Shown piece by piece: positions 10,449-19,221 of a stretch of DNA of 64,000 nucleotides. A program made the translations under genes and the position numbers. The stretch lies in contig NW_019211454.1 in the NCBI RefSeq assembly GCF_002443255.2, positions 54,677,823 to 54,741,822 of the forward strand, read 5' to 3'. The number at the start of each line of letters is the position of its first letter. Within the stretch, counting starts at the first letter, position 1. Source of the stretch: Varroa destructor (lineage: Eukaryota > Arthropoda > Arachnida > Mesostigmata > Varroidae). Under the pieces are notes generated by a model, which searched no databases, was not told the DNA's origin, and worked only from the letters and a program-made list of their open reading frames with translations.

Positions 10449-12961
10449 GTACATAACCAATTTTCCTAAATATCCTGCTCGCTATTTACGAAATGATTAT
10501 ATATATGAGTATTCCACAAATATTTCAACGTTTACTGTATTAGTTAGCTTTCAGTATCATATACCATATGTCGCGTTCATGAAGAGTAGGAATTAGAAAG
10601 TAATTAGATATTTATTTTGCTTATTAAATATGAAATGAATAATAAAACGTTTCCAACTTGGTATTATATATATTACATAACTCTGCTAAATTCAGAAGCA
10701 ATTCATTTTAAGGTCAACAGACATCGTAATCTATCTCCGTTTGCTTTCTAACCTCTAGGCGCCCACGGTGGAAGCATTGGGGGTGGTCACGGCGGATTTG
10801 TTGCTACGCCAGTTTCCTTTGGTCACGGAGGATTCGGTAGGTCACAACGAGCTGGCTTACATAAATAGATAGGTCCGGCATCGCAATTAATTTAGGTTGG
10901 CCTTTCTTTTCGCATAAGGCATCATTCCTGATGATGTGCCCAACAGGACACACAGTCTGCGTTCGATAATGAGTGGATGCTCTAACATCGTATACCTGTT
11001 GCTAGCTGTCTTCATTTAGAGTTGATATCGTACAAGCAAGATTTACAAAGGAGCTTATTGTCTCGTCAAGTAAAGATAATCTCGTGTAAATGTATTTCAG
11101 TTGTATAAATACGTCTATCCAATAGCGTTACAGTTATCATGCTTAGTACGATTCGGGTCCGTTTACTCCAAGTGTTTTCGCCTTTTTGCTTGGCACTTCA
11201 ACGACGCATATTGTGTACTTGTGTTATTTCAATACAGCTAGATATGTCGGCTCGCAGGCTGCAATACAAAAATCCATATTTTGATTGAATTACTTAGCCT
11301 AATATTTAAAAAAAGAAAAAAAAAAAAAGACATCAAGCCGTCACGAACCAGCGGTTCAATTTTAGGTAGATAGGACTCAGTCTGACGTTTTAGTAAAAAC
11401 TGTGCTTATCGATGCTTCCTTGGTGCATCTATGAGAGCTAGCATCTAGTACAGTGGAAGTGGAATGGGTTGGCCCAGAATTTCTTGCTAACTTTCTGAAA
11501 TCGATAGAAAATCGATTTTTGCCTGTTGACAACTAACCGTCGAATGCTGCGCAGACGTGCCACAGCAACACAGCTTCGCTCTTCTATACGTCGTCCGTGC
11601 CTACTTCTAGTTAGCGTGCCGCTGTTATTTCAGCGGTACGAAAAAACTATCCGTGTAACATTCAGCTTGAGTCGTTTTCCCATGGGGACAAACATTAAAG
11701 GAAGGTGATACAATATTCACAACAGATGAGGCTGTTAATGTACGAACGCAGTTCAACGTACGCCTTGATATCTTTCTTGTCGCTTCAGCATTGCAGCAGC
11801 CGCTCCACTTTCGTTGTTGTCCTGCCGAGTCCAACAGGACCGACGTTTCGCAGGCGTTTTTTCTTCATTTTCATTACGCAGCATGTCATATTGTTAGATC
11901 AGGGTCATATTGTTGAGCAGTTATGAATCCGGATGAAGTTAACGATCAAGAATATCTTTCACTACACATTAGTGAAAAATAGCAGACAGTTTTGCATGAC
12001 TGGCTGGTCTCGAATAAATATCTAGCTGGGTATCGCTTTGGAGTTGACGGCCGGCTGGTCGTTATCGTTATTCTCAGACTTTAGAAACCCCTGGAAAGAG
12101 ATTGGTGTATCAGTGTTGGTGCCAGTGGGATAACTAAATGTAACAATTGTTAAAGGGTAACTTATTATATGGTCAGTGTACTGTGAAGTGGTAAAAAGGT
12201 GAGTGACTTTTCTAGACTATTTATTGTTTTCTTTTAACGTCAGCCAGTAGGCACGCATTAAGCTTTCCTGTTGTCTAGCTCGGTCATACGAATAGATCGT
12301 TGCTCAATTACTAATGTTTAATACTTAAGCATTTATAGGGACATTAGATATGGTTATGTTTTACAGCGTGGGCGCCTAGCAAACAGGGTTTATTTACTGG
12401 TTCTCACAATCGTCATAAGTTTACCGTAAAAGGAATGTTAGTTACAGGCCGCCACGGGACAGGCTACTCCGTTAAAATTTCTCCAATCTTGGTCGGTCAC
12501 GGCCTCGGGCATGGATTTGGTACGTGAACGATATAGATATAGTAAATCCTACTTGATTATAATTTTTTTCCGAATTAGATTCGTCAATTGTACTCCAATT
12601 CGTAGAAATGTAGTATTTCAAAACCCGTTCTGATTGGATTTCCGATGGGAGCAAATTTCTTGATGCTATACCTCAAAGGAAGTGAGTCCAAGGACGTGTT
12701 GATATGGAAATAATAAGTGATGGCGCCATAATTCAAAATCGAAAAAAGAGAGCTACTTTTTTGGTTCGAAACGGTAACCGATAACTTCATCTAAAGCCAC
12801 CTTATTCCCTCTGTCTATTTAATATTTTTGTTCGTCATGCAGGATTGGACGGCCATGGCCATGGTTTCCACAGATCACTTGTTTACGGCCCGGTCAAGGT
12901 CAAAGGGGATATTCATTCTGCCAAGAAATACGCACCGTTAGCCTATGGACACGGATGGTAA
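10349..12961 (+). CDS. Secreted Gly/His-rich cuticle-like protein (gene span, 4 exons)
   Basis: Four exons (10349-10448, 10759-10836, 12448-12519, 12843-12961) join through three phase-1 introns, each splitting a glycine codon. Every donor and acceptor is canonical and every phase matches. They encode 122 residues: a hydrophobic signal peptide (QILAIVSGLILALVGRA), then Gly/His blocks (GGHG, GGGHGG, FGHGGF, GHGLGHGF, GHGHGF) spaced by YxP/VxP-like segments, and the C-terminus LAYGHGW. The small upstream exon with the start codon is not resolved; it must end in phase 0. Composition, size and exon layout fit chelicerate or insect structural cuticle or glycine-rich secreted proteins, but no chitin-binding Rebers-Riddiford motif is visible. 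His-rich repeats could bind metal ions; that is inference. Confidence 0.85.
10759..10836 (+). CDS. Gly/His-rich gene, symmetric repeat exon
   Basis: The exon has 78 bases, phase 1 to phase 1, with acceptor ACCTCTAG and donor GTAGGT. It encodes AHGGSIGGGHGGFV then ATPVSFGHGGF. Because its length is a multiple of three and both flanking introns are phase 1, it could be skipped or duplicated without breaking the frame. Confidence 0.88.
12448..12519 (+). CDS. Gly/His-rich gene, second symmetric repeat exon
   Basis: The exon has 72 bases, phase 1 to phase 1, with acceptor GTTACAG and donor GTACGT. It encodes RHGTGYSVKISPILVGHG then LGHGF. The preceding intron (10837-12447, 1.6 kb) is the longest of the gene. 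Short Gly-rich exons could hide in it, but I found no other in-frame one. Confidence 0.87.
12843..12961 (+). CDS. Gly/His-rich gene, terminal exon
   Basis: The acceptor CGTCATGCAG ends at 12842. The exon encodes LDGHGHGFHRSLVYGP, then VKVKGDIHSAKKYAP and LAYGHGW, followed by TAA. An AATAAA lies about 40 bases after the stop. An alternative donor GTAAAA at 12958 overlaps the stop and would extend the protein through an exon at 13295. Confidence 0.85.
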
Positions 12962-13001
12962 AAAAAAAACCGCTCGACATATGATGCATGGTAATGACGA
13001 T

Positions 13002-13007
13002 AATAAA
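13002..13007 (+). terminator. Poly(A) signal of the Gly/His-rich gene
   Basis: A canonical AATAAA lies 40 bases downstream of the stop codon at 12959-12961, the first such hexamer after the gene. Confidence 0.6.
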
Positions 13008-13294
13008 CTTCGTTAACCAGCCGTTCCGATTGGATATTTCGCTGATGATCGCAGGTTGAGTCAGACTGTAACGGGTCGTTGTTTTGTAAATGTTGTTCCT
13101 TATTCAGGCAATATTTGCATAATACAATGCTTCCAGTCGCTTGTATATAATTAGTTGTCGCCGGTCGAATTTATATATGATGTAATAATATTATAATAAA
13201 AATAATTTCATGGTAACACTCAACAAGCTGTTGTTTCTTCCGGGTCCATGCTTGAATCTAATCGTTTAGTCTAAGATGTACTTTTCTATTTCAG

Positions 13295-13352
13295 GATTAC
13301 TATGCATAGGAAGGCTTCGAAACGCACTCCGCTCTTTAAGGCACATTCGTAA
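13295..13352 (+). CDS. Possible alternative last exon of the Gly/His-rich gene
   Basis: The acceptor CTATTTCAG ends at 13294. If the donor at 12958 (inside the TGG-TAA end of the previous exon) is used, codon TG|G keeps the tryptophan and the frame continues ITMHRKASKRTPLFKAHS to a TAA. This would replace the uncharged C-terminus by a basic tail. It is a hypothesis from phase and splice signals only, and another frame (LLCIGRLRNALR...) is also open. Confidence 0.25.
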
Positions 13353-14968
13353 ACAGAAGTAATTTAATTATAATGAAAATCGTATCTTTAAGTAGGCAAT
13401 CGTTACGCAAAACAGGCTGCATCAGCAAAAGTATTATTTAAGAATAGACAACAAAATTGACTAGTATTGATTTTAAATTGTGCCAAAAGTATTTCCACAT
13501 TGATTAAGATGTAGATACTGAAATTCACCGCGATATGGGTGCTAAAATGCTGAACTAGCCTATCGCTGGACTAGCTATCGCACTTTTATTTTATAATAGT
13601 TATAATAAAATTGTATTTATATCGGACTAAAGCATATAATTATACCAAATGTCAAGTAAGCTTTTTTGTCGAGCCGATTTGCATTAAATGTTGAGTAAAA
13701 GTAGGGTAGCAGAAGAAGTTGTTACAGGTCCACAACTCCAGGCACAAGTAAGCGCTGAGAACTTTCAACTGGGGCCAAATGGGCTTATATCAAGGCTCCT
13801 CTTCTGGATTCATTATCTCATACTCTATAAGCACAGAAATAGAATTCTTCAGCTATGAATAATCCCCTTTGGCACGTTTGTTTCAAAATTATTCGTGTTT
13901 AGATTATATTTTCTTATAGTTACAAAGAGTAATCGTCGACGTCGCTATGTCTTTCAAAAACTAAATGTGTAAAATGATAGCGTGACTGATCACTTTTCGG
14001 GGCCATAACTTTTACCTACATAAAAATGGCTCCAGCAAACACTACCCATAGCCATATAGTGCGATCATTAACCTAACTAATTACATTGAATTTAGTATTG
14101 TGCTCTAAGCAACTTCGCCGTATGCATTGTGTTTCATTGAATGCGTGACACTGTATGTGCCTCATGCACAGGATCGTGCCCACTACTAAATATCGCTATA
14201 ACGATCCGCCGTCAGACACCTGTACGGTACTGTGAGGAGGTACGGCCGTACGTACATGTTAGTCAACTAAACGCTTTAGTTTCGTACAGCACACAGATGC
14301 CGTCTACCCACCTGACTGTCGTTATTTATCTCTATATAATCACATATGCAAACGGTAAGCAGTATTCAAGAGTCCTCTATCTAGCCTCAGGTGCTTTTTT
14401 TTTAATTCAGGCGCTTGAGAAAGCAGCTTGGCCACTGGCAAGATAAATGTGAGGCTCTTCACCTTAAGATCTAGTCCGACAATTATTAGGCGTAATAGCA
14501 TTTTGCCGTTACACACGCACATGCAGGTCCTTTTCAACCTGAAATCCTTGCAACGAATCGTTCAATAACAAGTGATAGTTTTGATGTCCAGTCCTTTGAA
14601 GCAACGGGATTCCTTATTCCTAGCTCCCGTTAAACACGAACTTCTCAAACATACGGACACACATTGGCGTCATCTCAGCGACAAATTATTTGCTTCATAA
14701 GAAAACACTCACGGCAACCTGTTCTACGCTCTAATCTGTCCTCGCAACGTGACTGCCATGAACTAACCACAAATCGAACCTCATTTAAATTTGAAATTGA
14801 TAACAAGGCGCGGCGTCATTTTATACTGAAGACGCCAACGGCAATGTTCGCTTCGCAATAAGATATTGCAAGCGCGGACCTACGTACCTCTACATAAGTG
14901 CCTACAGAAGTTAGCATACACCGATTGTTAGCACTATTAGAACGTGCTGCCCAGTCACTTTTACTTAC
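13353..14968. other. AT-rich stretch, no supported gene
   Basis: A T-rich acceptor ends at 14409 and is followed by short open frames (phase 0: ALEKAAWPLAR and stop; phase 2: RLRKQLGHWQDKCEALHLKI and stop), so a small terminal exon is possible but undetermined. Otherwise nothing is seen. Confidence 0.35.
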
Positions 14969-15099
14969 CAGCAGCTCATCACTGCGACAGACCCTCGGAG
15001 CTTTAGGGAATTCAGTGGCATTTGCGCCATAATACTCGATTTTTTTGGGAAGAAGCAATGGCGTAAGCGAGGAGCAGCTTCGAACGATGGCCGCCAAAG
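14969..15099 (-). CDS. Candidate minus-strand exon, unknown protein
   Basis: The exon reads from the acceptor TTTCACAG (complement of 15100-15107) to a strong donor CTG|GTAAGT (complement of 14963-14968). In phase 1 it encodes 43 residues (LAAIVRSCSSLTPLLLPKK, then IEYYGANATEFPK...SDELL) and leaves in phase 0. A frame entered in phase 2 is also open and ends within the exon. A possible upstream exon at 15438-15509 (strong donor GTAAGTTTT, product ELLISNDVGTAVVSTNSRRR) leaves in phase 2, which fits only the second frame. The exact model is therefore undecided. Confidence 0.25.
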
Positions 15100-15100
15100 C

Positions 15101-15190
15101 TGTGAAATCTTGATGTATGCATTATTACCTACTAATGGCCACACGAGTGTTGTGAGCTTCTACGTTTGATACGATGCCCCTGAGTATCCC
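15101..15190. repeat. Diverged direct repeat, copy 1
   Basis: About 85-90 bases starting TGTGAAATCTTGATGTATGC match, at roughly 70% by eye with small gaps, the segment at 15618-15705. Both share ATGTATGC, GCCACA, a TTCTAC core and CAACA near the end. This suggests an old local duplication. Confidence 0.55.
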
Positions 15191-15617
15191 AACAACGAAA
15201 GTTCTCTAAATTCGTGGACGTGCCATAGCTAAAGTATCTTGGCACTCTGAAGCGTCCTTGTTTCATGCGCCCTGTAACATAACTGGTACGAAGTACATGC
15301 AGACTAATCGCGCCGCTATCTCAAACAAAATTGGCGAACAGAATTATATAACGTCTATTTAGAATGGAAACGTCGACACTGACGACGACACCACTACTCA
15401 GATTTATGATAAGGTGCCACCATTTGTCAAAACTTACTTCCTGTATACCCGTCTGCGCGAGTTAGTGCTTACGACAGCCGTACCAACATCATTGCTTATC
15501 AGCAGTTCACTGACGTGTCCGATGAGTGTTTGGACGTTTAGTCATATAAACATCGTATTTCTAGGCTTCGTTTGTGCTTGTTTATGCAGAAATAGGCAAA
15601 TGATAAAAAGAAGGGCT

Positions 15618-15705
15618 GTGTGATCTTAATGTATGCAGTATCACCGTGCAACAGCCACAGTTTGTTATAAGTTTCTACACTCAATGCGATACCTCTCAAT
15701 ATCAC
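15618..15705. repeat. Diverged direct repeat, copy 2
   Basis: Second copy of the 15101-15190 element, starting TGTGTGATCTTAATGTATGC, about 515 bases downstream and in the same orientation. Confidence 0.55.
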
Positions 15706-15797
15706 AACAGCCAACTAATCGGACGCGTGAATATTCTATATTAAAGCTATGTAATGCTTTTTCTCTTCTTCAACGCCAATTTGAAAACAGCAGAAAG

Positions 15798-16013
15798 CTA
15801 GAAAAGCAAAAAATCTAGCACAGCTAGAGAGAACACAACCACCTGACTACTATTGCTGAATATAACAGCAAATACATATCCAGCGGGTGGGTGGGCGTGT
15901 GTTTTAACTATCTGCCCGTACGTTCTTTTTTTGTAAGATATTAAATGCAAAAACAAGACCCACAAGCGCCACTTGTGTACGGTGTATATATGTCTCTTTA
16001 AGCGCGTCGCCAT
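15798..16013 (-). CDS. Open frame with ideal start context
   Basis: On the minus strand ACCATGG gives an ideal eukaryotic start context at 16013 (about 71 codons: MATRLKRHIYTVHKWRLW...). No donor or family is recognised. The start sits inside an X-box-like palindrome, so the good context may be a by-product of that motif. Confidence 0.18.
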   Translation of the reverse strand: MATRLKRHIYTVHKWRLWVLFLHLISYKKRTYGQIVKTHAHPPAGYVFAVIFSNSSQVVVFSLAVLDFLLF

Positions 16014-16019
16014 GGTAAC
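16006..16019. promoter_or_regulatory. X-box-like (RFX) motif
   Basis: The sequence GTCGCC-AT-GGTAAC matches the RFX consensus GTNRCC(N0-3)RGYAAC at every defined position. RFX factors drive ciliary genes, which in arthropods are expressed in sensory neurons. No ciliary gene is recognised beside it, so function is inference. Confidence 0.4.
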
Positions 16020-16573
16020 CATAACTGACGAGTATGCCGCGCTAGTTTGAATTTCAGCGTTTGTAAACACTATTACTAAATACTAAAATCAGGAAAGAAA
16101 ACTAAAGAATTGAGGAAGATATGGTATTATCAGGGTTAATGGCTTATGTTTGTCATATTGTTTTTTGGTCCCTTCGCGTCTAGGAAGGCCCGCTCCGGTT
16201 AGATGATGAATGACGGCAAGTTTTTGAGGCTAAACCTAAAAATAGGTGATTCAAAGGACTTACATAGAATAAAGCGTCAGCGATACTAAATAGAATAGAA
16301 ATAGAAAAAATAATATCACTAGTGCAATTTTAACATCCAGTTTAATAGGCGGCCAGACGAGTTGCGTTTCACGTTTCCATGCGCTCGGGCTCCATATACA
16401 TTTGCTATGCGCAGTTTTTGCCTAAGGCGCAGCATCGTGGCAAAGTCATTGGGCCCTCTTGCATGATTTAAATTTAGCACGCTTCCACATACGTGTACAT
16501 GCATTAGCATAGTGGGAGAAGAACAAATCTAAAGGATGGAGAACACCTAATGGGAGCTGTACGTCGTCTATAC

Positions 16574-16803
16574 TCACCCGTTGTTTATTCTGCTGAAGTT
16601 AAAACGACAGAGAGTACAAATAGATTGAGGATAATCACGAAAATAACAAATTCTGCAGGAGTCCTTCTTAAGCTGCCCTGCTTCTTCCAACAGGATGACA
16701 CTACCAGATTGAGACTCAATTTCTTTTGTTGATCCTTCAATGGTAGACTGATCCGTTTGAAAATCTGCACTGATAGAAGAGCGCCACTTAGCTCTTGAGG
16801 AAG
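16574..16803 (-). CDS. Candidate exon with paired CXXC zinc-knuckle-like motif
   Basis: Read on the minus strand from a good acceptor (TTCTTAGTTTTTAG, complement of 16804 onward) in phase 1, the frame is open for 75 codons to a TGA at 16574-16576. It is Ser/Glu-rich (STIEGSTKEIESQSG), then has a hydrophobic-acidic patch SVILLEEAGQLKKD and ends DSCRICYFRDYPQSICTLC followed by RFNFSRINNG. The CXXC-x9-CXXC spacing is that of small zinc ribbons or RanBP2-like fingers, but the tryptophan typical of RanBP2 fingers is missing. The stop overlaps a perfect donor (GTGAGTATAG), so the exon may instead end at 16578 and continue. Upstream exons are not identified. Confidence 0.4.
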
Positions 16804-19221
16804 CTAAAAACTAAGAACCGGAAGCTTCTACCAGTGTAATGGTCACAGTGGCAATAACAACAACGACAGCAACAAGGCGATGAGTGTCGCAACAAAATCT
16901 GGCTTCAACAGTAGCTTGCCCTGAAGTTCGCCATCAGAGGAGTGGGAAGGAAGCTTAAAAACGTGGAAGAGACCAGGCGAGGAGGGCCGCATCGTCTGCG
17001 GTCACGCTGACCTTGACCGCTTACTGTAAAAGCCGTCGCGTTGTTGTGTTCTTGGTTTTCGCTTTATTCGTTTGCAAACGTTATTGTTGTTGTCATCGCT
17101 ATCGCTGTCGTTGTTGCCGTACCTCTCTGTATGCATATGTCTGAAACTTTTTGTGCCGCGGTGCTAGTACTTGTTCGTTATTTTTGGCAACACTTGACCG
17201 AGAATGCTGTAACCGTGTGTACCCCAAACCCTTTTCATTTTGTTGCTAGCCGTGCCGTTCGCGCGAGATGGATCGGACTGCAGTCGTTTTGTATCTGGTC
17301 CAGCGACCAAGTCAAGAAGAGAAACGAGGAACGTCGGCGATGGCCTTTGGATGCTAATGGTATGGCCAAATAAAACAACACAGTACATACGCCTTGCAGC
17401 AGCATTCGAGCCAATGCACATAGTCTGGCATGAGCAGAACAAAGTCCTATTGAAAAAAAACACGCGGTGGGACGGAGGCAGGCGACGAAATCGCAGCTTC
17501 TGAAAATTCCGAGACTATGATTGTGTTGCCTTAGGGTCAAGGGCAAAAAAAGACGCTAAAGAGCAGGATGTACTAAGGTAATACCGATGGCTGCTGCTGT
17601 TGCAGCTACGTTCTAACTCGATCGACGTTTGGATGGCTGCATGTGCTGGCTTACGGCAGAGTCTCCTTGCAATAATATCAGTAGCCCAGAGCAAGCAGCT
17701 TGCTACTGTGTAGCCTGCAGGAGATGCCGAATGTCGCGTTGCTTAGAACATCATTCCGATCACAGCACTACATACACACCGTCACGGGAAAGATCGTCTG
17801 ACGAAGAAGCACGAGGGAGGGAAGAAAACAAAGACAAATGCGGTCCCCGACACATTTGCGGTTAGTGTCATTAGTTTTATGAGAAGGCATCAAAGACAAC
17901 TAATTTATGCACTTGGTGTAGTTGACAGCAAAGGAAAGTTATACCGTTTGAGAAATTCCTCTGGGGGGTGTACACAGTGCATAAATGAGCCCCCAACAAA
18001 GGAACAGTTTGCTCATATTTGCGGCAGCTGAATAAGCATAAAAAGTTTCGTTATATACTTCAATTTGACTGTTACGCTTTTTGTCAACTCTCTTTAGGAG
18101 AGCTAACAACCGGAAGGAGTAAATGCATAATTACCAAAAAGCACGAGGTTGGTCACTTCTCTGCTGGGTCACGAACCTTATGTCTTAATTGTTAAATGAT
18201 TTGATGATATATAAGAGCAAACAAACTAATTGTGGTAGCGCATGTGAAAGCCCGAGTCGGAAGAGTTGTCCAAGCTCCTGAAGTTTTGACCTGAAAAAGA
18301 AAGCCTATTTAGATATTATTCCCCCAATTTGTGCTGTATTATAGTTTTGCTAACGGAGTCACTCGATCGTTCAGCGCTATTTGCGAAAAGGCTTGGCTAT
18401 ATTTGACTCTGTGTTGGAACCACTGACCAGCTAAAATTGGTGAGGCCCGGCCTGTGGGTAGCAGCGAATAGTGGTGCAACGAAAAAAGCGTGTTAGTTTG
18501 CCTTAGCTTCCGTTCCCTTGGCTTTCTTTCCTATTTTTCTTTGCGTCTTAGCCCTTTTTCGTTTTCACTGTCGCTTGGTTACCCTATCGATAAAGCTTGT
18601 CGTCTCTAGTGAAGAAAGCGCCAAGGTGAAATCGCCGCGTCACCGCCATCGCTACTGGTGATGCTGGAGCCGCAAACTTCTCACGACCTGCTCTCAACTC
18701 AAGCTTGAAGAGAACTTCGACGAATTTCGTTTTCGACTTCTACTCTTCTTACTGCGCCACCATTCAAAGTCCTCTATAGGCACCTTCCGCCTCTGTGCAC
18801 TTCAACGTGTAACTGCCTTGGCACCAAGAGTAGCAAAAGCGGCAGTTCATTCGTTCGTTTTCCTCACTCCGTTCTACTCTCTCGCGCAGGCTCAGCATCG
18901 TAGCCAACAGCCCGAACTTCCAACTGCATGAGTTCAAGCTTTTTTCCTCTATTCCAGTGCCTGACTTTACTTGTTTCTACAGTTTTCTTACTCAGCTAGT
19001 TGGATCGCACACTGAAGGACCAATGTTTAGGCCTCGTTCCCGTCAGCCTATAAACATCAATTCCTTTCCTTTTACCCAGTGGAAAGACGAACACGAAAAA
19101 AGCTGAGAAGAGCTCCAAATTAGAACTGTGGTACGCCAGAGCCTTCTATTTCCGTGAGGGAGTCGAATGTATACATAAGAACATACATAAATGTGTGTAT
19201 AGAAAAAGAGAGAGAGAGAAC
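16804..19221. other. GC-richer stretch, no assigned gene
   Basis: Between 17.0 and 17.9 kb and again from 18.4 kb the DNA is GC-richer, with overlapping open frames on both strands up to about 110 codons. None has a recognisable motif with good splice sites. Possible promoter or UTR sequence. Confidence 0.35.
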
